The notes under the pieces were generated by a model. It ran no database searches. It was not told the origin of the DNA and was given only the letters and a program-made list of their open reading frames with translations. The position numbers and the translations under genes are program-made. From Symbiodinium kawagutii (Eukaryota; Sar; Dinophyceae; Suessiales; Symbiodiniaceae), in assembly GCA_009767595.1 (NCBI GenBank), contig VSDK01018757.1:71127-135126 (forward strand): 64,000 bases of DNA, in the 5' to 3' direction. Positions within the stretch are counted from its first letter, which is position 1; every line of letters begins with the position of its first letter. Shown one piece after another: positions 1 through 11,104 of this stretch.

Positions 1-14
1 CCCTGTGCAGCCAT

Positions 15-175
15 TGGGGTGGCCGCAAGTGGCCGCAAGTGACCGCTTCGAGCGAGTGGTCGCAAGTGGTCGCAAGTGGTCGCAAGTGGTCGCAAGTGGT
101 CGCAAGTGGTCGCACGTGGTCGCAAGTGGCCGCTTCGGGCGAGCGTCCGCACGCGGTCGCAAGTGGCCGTTTGTG
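15..175. repeat. 10-bp minisatellite
   Basis: A tandem array of TGGTCGCAAG and close variants (TGGCCGCAAG, TGGTCGCACG). The central copies at about 57-110 are identical and the edges are diverged. It is open in one forward frame only because the unit lacks stops in that frame. No function is visible. Confidence 0.9.
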
Positions 176-317
176 AGAAAATCAAATAGCACTTCCAAAG
201 CACTCTTTCTTTCTGATTGTTTACATGAATTGACCACTATCAATCGGTATCTTGCGGGGTTAACTTCACGTGCTTAAAGGTACTGGGCATCCCATGGTTT
301 CCGAACATCATGGCTGT

Positions 318-380
318 GAGGTGAGAGACACTGGAGCTGTGAGTGGTGGTGGCTTCGCAGTGGCTGGAGATCTGACTCCT
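318..380 (+). CDS. possible upstream exon of the GGGF-repeat gene
   Basis: In the frame starting at about 319 the DNA reads EVRDTGAVSGGGFAVAGDLT. This matches the spacing and the SGGGF core of the roughly 27-residue repeats in the large exon at 2682-6629. No GGGF-like peptide was seen between here and about 2400, so it looks like an isolated exon or a relic of the same gene. Exact splice borders are not determined. It could also be a dispersed fragment from a paralogue. The match is short, so this stays tentative. Confidence 0.35.
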
Positions 381-383
381 TGC

Positions 384-2400
384 TGCGTCCAACCGCTTTG
401 GGGTTCAGCGTCAGCTAAACAAGTGGTTTACGTACATCCAACGGACGGACACAGGGCGAGCCAATGTATGGTTTACATTGGTTTACTAATGCATTGACTA
501 CCGCTACATGGAAGGCTGGCTTTCTTGGGCAGTGGGAAAAAGTGGTGGAATTCTTCCGATCACTATTTTTTCTCAGCGCGAAGGTACGTTGTTCAGCACA
601 GGTTCAGGGGTGGCCAGATGCAGCTTAGTAGGGTCCTGGAAGTGTCCGGAGTGGTTCGAGATATATGTCTTATTTGTAAAAATTCGCCATGAAAACAGCC
701 TGCACTGGAAGGAACGGACAGAAGATGGCAAGCGAAACCAACATTGACAGTTTGAGGAGGGTCTGGGAGAGCGCACCCAGAAGTGCAGAACCAGGAACCT
801 GTACAAACAATGATCATTTGATGAGATTCAATGAGGACAATGAAGGGTTGAGATGGTTGATTTTGTTCCTGTTTTGGTTGCGGTTGCAGCCCGCCCCTGT
901 TGGCCCCTTTCTGAGCACGAAGATTGTTGTACTTGTGAACAATTCCAGGTTGATGCTTGAACCTATACTACCAACTGTGTCTGACCACATTGCAGGATTA
1001 CAGCAGTTGACTCACAGTTTACCAAGGTAAAAACCATCTGTCGCACAGTTCTTGCAATTTGACTACAACTGCTGATGTGATAAATTTTTGGAACCGTGCG
1101 AGAAAAATGAACCCCTCATCCACCACATAAAAGGGCCTCCGACTCCGAAGTCAGAGCAGTTGATAGGTCCTACAGTAATCAGCCAATCATGGTAATGACC
1201 GCAATTTTGACCCATTGAACAACTAAGACCCTGAGTCAGATCCACCCGCACTTTGTTTGGGAACCCCTATCCCTCATCCTTTGGACGCCAGAAATTTACA
1301 CATCCTAACGTGTGGGAGCATAGTGCATATAGAAATCGTGATGTTGGTGCTATGGCCATGTTTTCTTTTGTGGCAATAAAAATCAACTCAAGCAAACAAT
1401 CTAAACACTGCTTTGGTTTATATATATTTATTTTCATTTTGACTTATTCCACAACCAAATGGAATTGTGAGATCAGCATTGGCTTTACCCATATTCCCCC
1501 CTTGTGAGTTGAATTGATTCAGGTGGGCAGCCGAGTTTTGGTTCGCCTGTACGCGCTTCTTTGCCGCTTTTCCCAGTAGGCTTTGGTGCATTGGGTCGCC
1601 CGTTTAGCTTTGTCTACCAATTCACCAGTGGGCTTTAGGTACTTTGGGTTGGATGTTTTTGCAGTGTCTACCACTGGTCTCCCTTGCAAATTTTTGCGAA
1701 ATGTTTGCATTTGTGTGCCACCCTACCCCGGGTCCCATGTTTCGGCGATTTGTCTCTGGCTATCTCGCTGGGTTCTGGGCGGTTGCGTGCCACCAGGTCA
1801 CCAGGTCTCCCTTTGCTCCTCGGCAGTTTGCTGCTCGTCTTTCCCTTAGCCCCTTGGTTCGCTCCCAGTTTGTCTGTATCACTTGGCTCTCCTTTGCGTT
1901 GCGTGGCACATTGTCTTTCACTTGTTTCTGCCTCATCTCCCACGTTTCCTCTATTGCTCGCGGTGCGTATGGTTCATGACGCTGTTGCTGTTTCCGAGTA
2001 CATTGTGGGTGTGTGAGAATTGTGTTGCAAAAACTGATGCAGTTGAGTGGAATCGTATGCTTCCCACTTGGTTCCTGCAGAGTGAACACGGATGTATGCT
2101 GTCATATCAGGTACTGAAGCCCGTATATTGTATGGGCTTGTCCATAAATGGTGTACCCCTAAATTGATCCAAATTGTGATTTCTCTACTAAAGAATGCTC
2201 TTTTTGGATGCTCGACAGGTACCATATAATACACCTACCGGGTAAGACACAGCGTGGTCGATGTCAACCATGTGGTTTATTGTTTGGCTTGTCCATCCGT
2301 CATTAATTTTTTTAGTTTTACGATCCGGTGGTGGCAGTGGTATCGCGTGACTAGATGCCTGGTGAATTGCCAATTGAACACGGCCAAGGAGAGTTTGTCA
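384..2400. other. stretch without recognised gene
   Basis: Only short unconvincing open frames on both strands. A T/C-rich tract lies at about 1550-1960. If the peptides at 318-380 and 2408-2512 are exons of one gene, this would be intron. Nothing else is supported. Confidence 0.5.
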
Positions 2401-2407
2401 CAATTCA

Positions 2408-2512
2408 AAAGTCTTCATTGAGAACGTTTCATCGAAGAAGAATGGCGCTGGCTTCCTTGTCATGGGCAATGCAGAAATATATGCTCCGCACTCAGTGCAC
2501 TGTTTGACGTGA
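2408..2512 (+). CDS. possible diverged upstream exon of the GGGF-repeat gene
   Basis: One frame reads VFIENVSSKKNGAGFLVMG followed by NAEIYA. This parallels the SLENVTAGKRGGGF plus GEVVIED repeat type of the large downstream exon, with GAGF in place of GGGF. The frame runs into a TGA at 2510-2512, so the exon must end earlier or the copy is decayed. A second piece at about 2661-2690 (IFIRNASAEQ) is one frame off from the GGGF that follows it, so either an intron boundary or a frameshift lies near 2690. The resemblance is by eye. Confidence 0.4.
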   Translation, partial: KVFIENVSSKKNGAGFLVMGNAEIYAPHSVHCLT

Positions 2513-2681
2513 AGCCTGGGTAGAAGAAAGCAGTGCTGGTTACGGGAATGAGGCTTCAAGTTCCAGCTTGGGGAACATACGCTTCTAAAAAGCTGAAACC
2601 TCATTTTTTGCAAAAATAGATGGATGAAATGTAACATCTTCTTGTCACTCCGTCAGGAAACCTCCGTCATTTTCATCCGCA

Positions 2682-5600
2682 ATGCTAGCGCCGAGCAGCG
2701 GCGGCGGCTTTATGGTCGAGAAGAAGCTGCAGGTACACAACAGTTCCGCTGTCAGCCTTGAAAATGTGACGGCTGGAGAACACGGAGGAGGGTTTATAGC
2801 CAGAGGAGAGGTGGTGATCACCGACCGCTCTGCCTTGAACATCAGCAATAGTCGTGCAGAATCCGGCCATGGTGGAGGGTTCGGCAGCAAGAACCTCACT
2901 GTGTCCACTGGCTCAACTCTAGTGATTTTCAATGCAACAGCTGGACAAAATGGAGGAGGAGTTTCCGCCTTGGGCAAAGTCTCGATCAGCAGCTCCACAG
3001 TTCGTATCCAACATGCCAGGGCTATGCAGGTGGGTGGAGGTTTCGCTGCTGCCGATCTTGTCATTGCCGGAAAGTCAAACGTAAGCATTTCCAATGGAAG
3101 GGCAGGTGTACAAGGTGGAGGCTTTCAAGTTGATGGAAGGCTTCATGTGCACGACCAATCAATTGTCAGCCTTGAAAATGTGACTGCTGGAAAACGTGGA
3201 GGAGGGTTCAATGCACATGGAGAGGTGGTTATTGAAGACCGTTCTGTTTTGAACATCACCAACAGTCGTGCAGAATCAGGCAGTGGCGGAGGGTTCGCCA
3301 GCAACGGCAAGCTCACCGTGTGCAGCAGCTCAACCCTAGTGATTTCCAATGCAACAGCTGCAGAAGGAGGAGGATTTTCCATTGTGGGCAAGGTCTCGAT
3401 CAGCAGCTCCACAGTTCGTATCCAACATGCCAGGGCTATGCAGTTGGGTGGAGGTTTGGCTGCTGCCGATCTTGTCATTGCCGGAAAGTCAAACGTGAGC
3501 ATTTTGAATGGAAGGGCAGGTGTACAAGGTGGAGGCTTTCAAGTTGATGGAAGGCTTCATGTGCACGACCAATCAATTGTCAGCCTTGAAAATGTGACTG
3601 CTGGAAAACGTGGAGGAGGGTTCAATGCACATGGAGAGGTGGTTATTGAAGACCGTTCTGTTTTGAACATCACCAACAGTCGTGCAGAATCAGGCAGTGG
3701 CGGAGGGTTCGCCAGCAACGGCAAGCTCACCGTGTGCAGCAGCTCAACCCTAGTGATTTCCAATGCAACAGCTGCAGAAGGAGGAGGATTTTCCATTGTG
3801 GGCAAGGTCTCGATCAGCAGCTCCACAGTTCGTATCCAACATGCCAGGGCTATGCAGTTGGGTGGAGGTTTGGCTGCTGCCGATCTTGTCATTGCCGGAA
3901 AGTCAAACGTGAGCATTTTGAATGGAAGGGCAGGTGTACAAGGTGGAGGCTTTCAAGTTGATGGAAGGCTTCATGTGCACGACCAATCAATTGTCAGCCT
4001 TGAAAATGTGACTACTGGAGAAAACGGAGGAGGGTTCACGGCCTTTGGAGAGGTGGTTATTGAAGACCGTTCTGTTTTGAACATCACCAACAGTCGTGCA
4101 GAATCAGGCAGTGGCGGAGGGTTCGCCAGCAACGGCAAGCTCACCGTGTGCACCAGCTCAACCCTAGTGATTTTCAATGCAGCGGCCAGGACTGGAGGAG
4201 GATTTTCCATTGTGGGCAAGGTCTCGATCAGCAGCTCCACAGTTCGCATCCAACATGCCAGGGTCAAGGAAGTGGGTGGAGGTTTGCTTGCTGGATACGA
4301 TGTTGTCATTGCCGGAAAGTCAAACGTGAGCATTTCCAATGGAAGAGCAGGTGTGCAAAGTGGAGGCTTTCAAGTTGATGGAAGGCTTCACGTGAAAGAC
4401 AGATCAGCAGTCAGCCTTGAAACTGTGACTGCTGGAGGACACGGAGGAGGGTTCTTGGCAATAGGAGAGGTGGTTATTGAAGACCGTTCTGTTTCGAATA
4501 TTACCAACAGTCGTGCGGAATCAGGCTTTGGTGGAGGTTTCTACAGCAATGACAAGCTCACTGTGTCCAGCAGCTCAACCCTAGTGATTTCCAATGCAAC
4601 AGCTGAAGAAGGAGGAGGATTTTCTGCCGTGGGCAAGGTCTCGATCAGCAGCTCCACATTTCGCATCCAACATGCCAGGGCCATGCAGTTGGGTGGAGGT
4701 TTTGCTACTCCGACAAGCGATGTTGTCATTGCTGGAAATTCAAACGTGAGCATTTCCAATGGAAGAGCAGGTGTGCGAAGTGGAGGCTTTCAAGTTGGTG
4801 GAAGGCTTCACGTGAAAGACAGATCAGCAGTCAGCCTTGAAACTGTGACTACTGGAGGACAGGGAGGAGGAATCACGGCCTTGGGAGATGTGGTGATGGC
4901 CGACCGCTCTGTTTTGAACATCACTAACAGTCGTGCAGAATCAGGCAGTGGTGGAGGGTTCAGCAGCAAGAACCTCATTGTGTACACTGGCTCAACACTA
5001 GTGATTTTCAATGCAACAGCTGGACGAAAAGGAGGAGGATTCTACGTCTTGGGCAAGGTTTCGATCAGCAGGTCCACAGTTCGTATCCAACATGCCAGGG
5101 CTATGCAGGTGGGTGGAGGTTTCGCTGCTGCCGATCTTGTCATTGCCGGAAAGTCAAACGTGAGCATTTTCAATGGAAGGGCAGGTCTAGAAGGTGGAGG
5201 CTTTCAAGTTGGTGGAAGGCTTCATGTGCACGACCAATCAATTGTCAGCCTTGAAAATGTGACTGCTGGAGGACACGGAGGAGGGTTCTTAGCAAAAAGA
5301 GAGGTGGTGATTGCCGACCGCTCCGCCGTGCACATCACCAATAGTCGTGCAGAATCTGGCCATGGTGGAGGGTTCGGCAGCAAGAACCTCACTGTGTTCA
5401 CTGGCTCAACTCTAGTGATTTTCAATGCAACAGCTGGAAGAAATGGAGGAGGATTTTCCGCCTGGGGCAAGGTCTCGATCAGCAGCTCAACAGTTCGCAT
5501 CCAACATGCCAGAGCCATGCAGTTGGGTGGAGGTTTTGCTACTCCGACGAGCGATGTTGTCATTGCTGGAAATTCAAACGTGAGCATTTCCAATGGAAGG

Positions 5601-6629
5601 GCAGGTGTACAAGGTGGAGGCTTTCAAGTTGATGGAAGGCTTCACGTGCAAGACAAATCAGCAGTCAGCCTTGAAAATGTGACTACTGGAGGACACGGAG
5701 GAGGGTTCTTAGCAAGAAGAGAGGTGGTGATCACCGACCGCTCTGCCTTGAACATCAGCAACAGTCGTGCGGATTCAGGCAGTGGTGGAGGTTTCTACAG
5801 CAACAAACAGCTCATTCTGTCCAGCAGCTCAGCACTAGTTATTTTTAATGTAACAGCTGGAGTGCAAGGAGGAGGATTCTTGGTAAGGGGCAAGGTATCG
5901 ATCAGCAGCTCCACAGTTTGTATCCAACATGCCAGGGCCATGCAGTTGGGTGGAGGTTTTGCTACCGAAGACCAGGTTGAGCTTGTCAACGGGTCTAGAG
6001 CTGTGGTGTCCAACGCTATTTCAGGTGTAGATGGTGGTGGTTTCGCTGTGATGAGAGAATTGTTTTTGCGCAGAAGCCGAATGTTCATCAACAAGTCAAG
6101 GGCTCTCCAATCAGGCACTGGAGGTCTTGTGGGTGGTCAGGTGCTTCTTGCATCCCAGTCAAACTTGGTAGTACATGGCGCAGAAGGCCCCCCAAATTCC
6201 AGCGTGTTGGCAGCAAGCTGCCTCCACCTCCGTGCGCAGTCGAACATTTTGTTTGAAGGCGTCGTCGGTGGCCAGGTGATTTACTTGCGAAATTATTGCA
6301 AAAAGAGTGACAGTCTTTGCAATAGCACCTTTGAAGTGGCGCCAGATGCAACTATACATGCAAGTGGTCGCTTGGCCTCAGGTCTTCTATCTGTCGCAGG
6401 CTGTCATTCTGAGAAGATTCACCTCGCCGGCATCTATTTGCAAGCATGGTCCAGTCCGTTGCTCAGCATGCGGGGCAACCCCGGCCACGTGGTGGTGGAC
6501 CAAGTTCATATCGATTACGTTCCGCCGCTCAGCAATTTGCCAGTGCTAGCCGTGGAGGACTGGCGGAGTTCCACCGTGTTCGAGGATGATTTGGTGAGAG
6601 GTTGGACGGATATGGATGGATTATGTTGA
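2682..6629 (+). CDS. GGGF-repeat protein, probable right-handed beta-helix
   Basis: A 1315-codon open frame. Residues 1 to about 1120 are built from repeats of roughly 27 residues, each centred on GGGF, GGGL or GGGV, with alternating hydrophobic and Ser/Thr/Asn positions. Five repeat types (cores SISNGRAG, SLENVTAG, NITNSRAESG, VISNATA, RIQHARAMQ) cycle in fixed order to give a super-unit of about 138-140 residues, present about eight times. Short beta-strand repeats with a glycine turn are typical of right-handed parallel beta-helix and Pmp-like surface proteins; that fold is an inference. The last 190 or so residues are non-repetitive and Cys-containing. A donor-like GTGAGA at 6592 follows FEDDL, so the true exon may end there rather than at the TGA at 6627-6629. 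The Met at 2682 may not be the real start, since diverged repeats lie upstream. Location and ligand are unknown. Confidence 0.75.
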   Translation: MLAPSSGGGFMVEKKLQVHNSSAVSLENVTAGEHGGGFIARGEVVITDRSALNISNSRAESGHGGGFGSKNLTVSTGSTLVIFNATAGQNGGGVSALGKVSISSSTVRIQHARAMQVGGGFAAADLVIAGKSNVSISNGRAGVQGGGFQVDGRLHVHDQSIVSLENVTAGKRGGGFNAHGEVVIEDRSVLNITNSRAESGSGGGFASNGKLTVCSSSTLVISNATAAEGGGFSIVGKVSISSSTVRIQHARAMQLGGGLAAADLVIAGKSNVSILNGRAGVQGGGFQVDGRLHVHDQSIVSLENVTAGKRGGGFNAHGEVVIEDRSVLNITNSRAESGSGGGFASNGKLTVCSSSTLVISNATAAEGGGFSIVGKVSISSSTVRIQHARAMQLGGGLAAADLVIAGKSNVSILNGRAGVQGGGFQVDGRLHVHDQSIVSLENVTTGENGGGFTAFGEVVIEDRSVLNITNSRAESGSGGGFASNGKLTVCTSSTLVIFNAAARTGGGFSIVGKVSISSSTVRIQHARVKEVGGGLLAGYDVVIAGKSNVSISNGRAGVQSGGFQVDGRLHVKDRSAVSLETVTAGGHGGGFLAIGEVVIEDRSVSNITNSRAESGFGGGFYSNDKLTVSSSSTLVISNATAEEGGGFSAVGKVSISSSTFRIQHARAMQLGGGFATPTSDVVIAGNSNVSISNGRAGVRSGGFQVGGRLHVKDRSAVSLETVTTGGQGGGITALGDVVMADRSVLNITNSRAESGSGGGFSSKNLIVYTGSTLVIFNATAGRKGGGFYVLGKVSISRSTVRIQHARAMQVGGGFAAADLVIAGKSNVSIFNGRAGLEGGGFQVGGRLHVHDQSIVSLENVTAGGHGGGFLAKREVVIADRSAVHITNSRAESGHGGGFGSKNLTVFTGSTLVIFNATAGRNGGGFSAWGKVSISSSTVRIQHARAMQLGGGFATPTSDVVIAGNSNVSISNGRAGVQGGGFQVDGRLHVQDKSAVSLENVTTGGHGGGFLARREVVITDRSALNISNSRADSGSGGGFYSNKQLILSSSSALVIFNVTAGVQGGGFLVRGKVSISSSTVCIQHARAMQLGGGFATEDQVELVNGSRAVVSNAISGVDGGGFAVMRELFLRRSRMFINKSRALQSGTGGLVGGQVLLASQSNLVVHGAEGPPNSSVLAASCLHLRAQSNILFEGVVGGQVIYLRNYCKKSDSLCNSTFEVAPDATIHASGRLASGLLSVAGCHSEKIHLAGIYLQAWSSPLLSMRGNPGHVVVDQVHIDYVPPLSNLPVLAVEDWRSSTVFEDDLVRGWTDMDGLC
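3092..4011 (+). repeat. recent 414-bp in-frame tandem duplication
   Basis: Sequence from about 3092 to 3597 recurs at an offset of exactly 414 bp (about 3506-4011) with no difference seen. 414 bp is one complete super-unit of five GGGF repeats (138 codons), so it keeps the frame. Other super-units in the same exon differ by many substitutions, so this copy is young or was homogenised by gene conversion. Confidence 0.9.
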
Positions 6630-8070
6630 GACATGATTTGGTGGCAAAAAGCTCCAGAGATTTCAATTGTGTTCAGGGATGATTTTGTGGGTGGTTCTAG
6701 GGGGGTCAGGAAGGGTTAGGGAAAGGTCACCGGGCCAACGACATGAATATTGCGTCAACGCAACCCTTATGACTCAGGCTTGTTTCCAGGGATCGCGCAG
6801 TTTCTGGGTGTCCAAATCGTTAAAAATCCCTGGGGTCAAAAACTGCAAGAAATATCACACTTGTGTTTTTGATGCTTCGCTTCAATCAACCCATTTTCAA
6901 AACTTAGCAACTTTCACCAATGGAGGTGGTGGTGGTGGTGGTGTGAGCACCTAAGCCGCCAAGGGCCCAGCGCTTGGTAATCACACTAGCAAAGTTTTTG
7001 AAATGATATTTCTTTAGTTAATTTCGCTTCACTTCAGTTTCTTTTCTTGAAACATTGAGGCCAAAAACGTACGGCCAAAAGCTTGAGATTTATTCGCCCA
7101 AAGCAGGCCATTGTGCTCCACAGGTTGCAGAAAACAACTTTAAGTTGGCAACTTGTTGGACAACAGTTGGTTTTCCCAGACAAATTGTCGAGCAACTTTG
7201 AAAGCTCTTCTCTTTGGCATGTTTCACTTCCACTGCTCGAGCGGTCAAACTCCCGAGCTTTCCAGGGGCCATGCCAGCAACTTAAGAAAATTTGTGGGTT
7301 TTGCTCTGCCAAACATGCCGATCGACGTGTTCCAGAGAATCGCAGAATGTTTTGTATGGGTTTGAAAGTCGCTCACCGCCATCCCTTGCAAGGGAGGAGA
7401 ATAAGAATTCCAAAAGGGGCAAGAAGCAAGAGTGGAGGAAAGTGCAGAGTTTAGTTTTTTAATCGGCAGCAGGCAGCAACCGCTTTCCTCAGGATATTGG
7501 ATTCAGGCAGGCGTTTGGCACAAGCTTTAGCCTAGCTTTGCCACCAGTCAGCTGGGATTGACCAGCTGTCACAGCCAACAGCTTTCACAGCAGCATTCAT
7601 GTCATCGCCCCTGTTCTTATTCACTTTCACCCTCCCTGGTGATTGTTTTCTGTTTGTTTTTGTTTTTTGTCACGCTCCCCATTTTCATTTTGTGGGTTTC
7701 CTGCTGCGCCTTATGCATTTGCTTGCGGATATCGAAGCCATGGCAGACCTCACCAAGGCAGCGACGTCCAATGCTGAGCAGTTTGGTTTTGCTCCGTTTG
7801 CGCTCTCCTTTGGCGCAGACTAATTTTTTCCGTTGGCACTCGTGTGCAAGACAGGTTTGCCTCTCTAGCCACGATGCCTTGATCCTGCAAGCTTTGGCTT
7901 AGCTCGAGCTCTGATTCCATGATGCGGGGCAAATTGCGCACCTCGTTTGGGAGGAAGTTGCTCCGTCTACAGGTCGCAAGTGCGTTGCCAGTTTCACGCC
8001 TGGAGTCTGCGGGCTGGCCTGGTTTACGCGTTACGTTGGCAAGGAACACAGAAGCATTGAGCATTTTTCT
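6630..8070. other. stretch without recognised gene
   Basis: No convincing coding sequence. A short (GGT)n run sits at about 6924-6943. It may be intron or 3' flank of the GGGF gene. Confidence 0.5.
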
Positions 8071-8074
8071 CCGA

Positions 8075-8600
8075 GCCTATACGCTGCGGTTTTGCTCCGT
8101 TTGCATGTTTCATTTGCGCGCTTCAGTTTTTGCTCACGCTTGTCCTCGGGTTGGCTCCGTTACAGCTCGCAGCTGCACGGACCGGTCTTTGTTCAAGCCT
8201 ATAAAACTGCGGGCTGGCTCCGTCTACATGTCGCAGCTGCGTTCGCCAGTTTTTCACGCCTATAATCTGCGGGTTGGAGCGGTTTACGAGTTAGGTTGGC
8301 AAGGACCAATGTTTGGCGGCGCCTACACGCAGCCTTTTGGCTGCTTTTGTAGTTCACAGCGGCATGGAGCATGGTTCGTATAGCCTATACATTGCCGGCG
8401 GCTCCGCCTACAGTTCACTACCTTACGATGGCCCGGAACAGCCGTTGCTCACGCCAGTACATTGCTGGTTGGCTACAAACGTTTTTCAGGCCTATAGCCT
8501 ACAACTTGCGGGCTGGCTCCGTCTAATGGTCAGAGAGGTTTCGGCTTCATGGATGTTTTTTCCTTGCGCCTATAATCTGCGTGTTGGCTCCGTTCTTCAG
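8075..8600. repeat. imperfect minisatellite with a CTGCGGGCTGGCTCCGTCTA core
   Basis: About seven diverged copies of a unit of roughly 70-90 bp. It contains CCTATAATCTGCGGGTTGG or a variant, then CTCCGT and a CGCAGCTGCG-like stretch. Copies differ in length and sequence, so the array looks old. No gene is seen in it. Confidence 0.65.
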
Positions 8601-8624
8601 CAGCGCAGCTTTCGTGCAGACATT

Positions 8625-9190
8625 GTGGAAAACGGGAAGTTGACACTTGCAAAAACGAAGTGTTCGCGTGAGACGTCCTCCAAAACTGGAAGTTGACAAT
8701 TAGTAAAACGAAGCTTTCGTGTGAGACGCCCTCGAAGGCTGGAAGTTGACGCCTTCAAAACCATATTTTTCGTAGGTTCGTAGGAGAAGTCCTCCAAAAC
8801 TGAAGTTGACACACCTTCAAAAACGAAGCTTTCCTAAGAGATGCACTCCAAAACTGGAAGTCGACAACTTCAAAACGAGGCTTTCGCGCGAGACATATTC
8901 GAAAACTGGAAGAGCCTTCAAAATCAAAGCTCTCGCCCGAGAATCCCTCGAAGACTGGAAGGTGACACCTTCGAAAACGAAGCTTTCGCGCAAGACGTCT
9001 TCGAAAACTGGAAGTTGACGCCTTCCGAAACAAAGCTCTTGCGCGAGACGCCCTCCAAAACTGGAAGTCAACAGCTTCAAAAACAAAGTTTTCGTGCGCG
9101 ACATCCTCAAAAACTGGAAGTGAACTTTTGTGCGAGACGTCCTCGAAGACTGGAAGCCGACAACTTCAAAAACGCAGCTTTTGCGCTAGA
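8625..9190. repeat. minisatellite, unit about 55-60 bp
   Basis: About ten copies of a unit with the blocks AAAACTGGAAGTTGACA, CTTCAAAAACGAAGCTTTCG and CGCGAGACGTCCTC. Copies vary mainly by point changes. Several overlapping open frames on both strands are by-products of the repeat. Confidence 0.8.
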
Positions 9191-9194
9191 CGCC

Positions 9195-9520
9195 CTTGCT
9201 TAGCTTTCCTTTACTTGAATTCCTTTGCTTGAATTTCCTGTGCTGTGGATTTCCTTTACGGACCTCTTTCGCTTTAGACTTCCTGTATTTGAATTTCTTT
9301 TGCGTTAATTGTCCTTTCCTTGCGCTTCCGTTGCTTTAGCTTTCCTTCACTTGAAACTCCTTTGTGTTAGCTTTCCTTTACTTGAACGTCCTTTGTTGTA
9401 GTCTTTCTTTGCTTGAACATCCTTTGCTTTAGCCGTCCTTGGCTTGAACATCCCTTGCTTAGTTTTCCTGCTTCAATTTTCTCGATCCTAGTTGTCCTTT
9501 ACTTGAGCTTCCTTTCCCTT
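9195..9520. repeat. minisatellite with a TTTCCTTTGCTTGAA core
   Basis: About ten degenerate copies of a unit near 28-33 bp, T/C-rich on the plus strand and built around TCCTTTGCTT and ACTTGAA. It follows the preceding array directly. No coding signal. Confidence 0.65.
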
Positions 9521-10240
9521 GAAATTTAAAACAACAGTAACAGGCACTTCCGTCGTCCAAATTTCCATTGACCACTATCCGTCTTGTAGTTTGTAGCGAA
9601 ACTTGTTGGCCCAAGGGCCGCGCAAAACGCAAAAGAGCATGTTCCAGCAAAGCCCTTCTTTCCCCGTTCGAATTTTGTACAAGTTTTTTGCTTATGCCGA
9701 TACACGGTGGCCAAGCCGCGCCAAATTCATGCCCATGCTTTGAAAGAATTGGTGCGTTTTTTACAATCCCAATGCCCCGCATTTGTCACGCGCGATCAAG
9801 TTGTCAAGCCTTTCGCAAAGAGCTGCCGCGATTCGCGTGTGCTTTGCATTCTTGCGCCGACCCAGGCTGTATTAGCTACCCATCACAACCGTCGTATTTT
9901 GTTCACGGTAATATATTCATGGCTCCCATGGTAATTGCTTTTGGAACGTTAGGCTTTCTACAGTGACCTGGAGAAATTTCATCCCGCCCTATTCCATGTA
10001 TCCAATGGCGTGATCATTCACCATGTTCATTTTTGCCACAGCCGTATTTCTCTATGGTTCATTAATTTGGGAAATGCGCAAACCGCAATCTTGCTCAGAT
10101 ATCTAAATTGGGATTTGATCAAGGGCTGAAGCTTGGAGGAGCCGCCGGAGGCTTGGTGGGAGACCGCGCCGTGTTTTTTCTCCTAGCAGCATAATCGACC
10201 TCCTCCCCCGCCAGACAAGCGGTCACGAAACCTGCCGTGC
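9521..10240. other. stretch without recognised gene
   Basis: Short open frames only, none with a recognisable domain. The last 100 bp may already belong to the decayed retroelement that follows. Confidence 0.5.
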
Positions 10241-11000
10241 GATGCGGGGAAAACTCGCCAGAAGCCCGCCTCCGAATTTAGTCGCTGCCGTTGCAGGTTC
10301 TGCCTCACCGCTTCATCGCAGTCCCGTGTTAAAGGTGCAATTTAGCCGCAGCTGTCAGAGACGCCGCTACCCTTCCATTGTTAGCGAACCTACTTCTGCT
10401 TCTTTCCGCTCCCAACCAAAAAGTTTTCTTCTGTTCCTGGAACCTTGAACATTCTATCGGCGCCGGCGGGTTTGAATATGAACAGCGCCAATCAATAGCT
10501 TCTATTCGCGCGCTTGGCTTTTGCGGTTTCCAAGAAACCAAACCCATTCACGCAGATGTTATTTTAAATTCCCCGAGGTGGACGGGTCTCAGGCCTTTGA
10601 CTCCATCAGTCATCAGCGCCTCCTCGCATCCCTTTTACGCTACGCTGTTTCTCCTCTTGTAGTTGACTGACTCAGTTATGGCCTTCTACCATCATGCTCG
10701 TTTCTGTGGCGTTGATCTCTCCCTTGGTTCCTTCTCCAATCCTTCAACCCTGGAATTAAGCACGGCCCCATGGACAACTATTTCACTCCGCCCTTCCACT
10801 GACGTGGAATACGCCGATGGTATCGTCCTTATGGCGCGGACCAAGGGCGCTTTGATGCGGACCTTTCGCTTATTCCAACACTTTGCCTTTCGTATCGGAT
10901 TGCTTCTCAACGGTTCCGAAAGTCAACTCCCGCGTCCATTCTTCACTCCCTGTCTCGCTTTTTGCCCCAGTCTCCCTTGCCCAACCGTGTGATTTTCCAT
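10240..11000 (+). pseudogene. decayed non-LTR reverse transcriptase fragment
   Basis: Two reverse-transcriptase motifs are legible but lie in different frames. Motif A is at about 10593 (AFDSISHQRLLASLLR, with AFDS for the usual AFDxV/I). A motif C-like box is at about 10805-10840 (VEYADGIVLMARTKG). The catalytic YADD is YADG here. Between them GIKHGP in a third frame is probably the remnant of motif B. At least two frame changes and a stop at about 10664 separate the pieces. Upstream sequence from about 10240 may be the N-terminal part but carries no clear motif. A dead copy of a LINE-type element, unlike the one at 28.8 kb. Confidence 0.7.
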
Positions 11001-11104
11001 ACCGCCGTCCATTTTTTGACACCGATTTTTCTGCGCTTGCCGATCCTCTGTTTCCGTTCCGGAATGTTAGATGTTTCGGCTCTTTTATTTCGAGAGATGT
11101 GGCA

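Noticed and set aside
2645..5593. Series of minus-strand ORFs opposite the GGGF exon
   Set aside because: They recur with the repeat period and mirror the plus-strand repeats; the plus-strand frame is continuous for 1315 codons.
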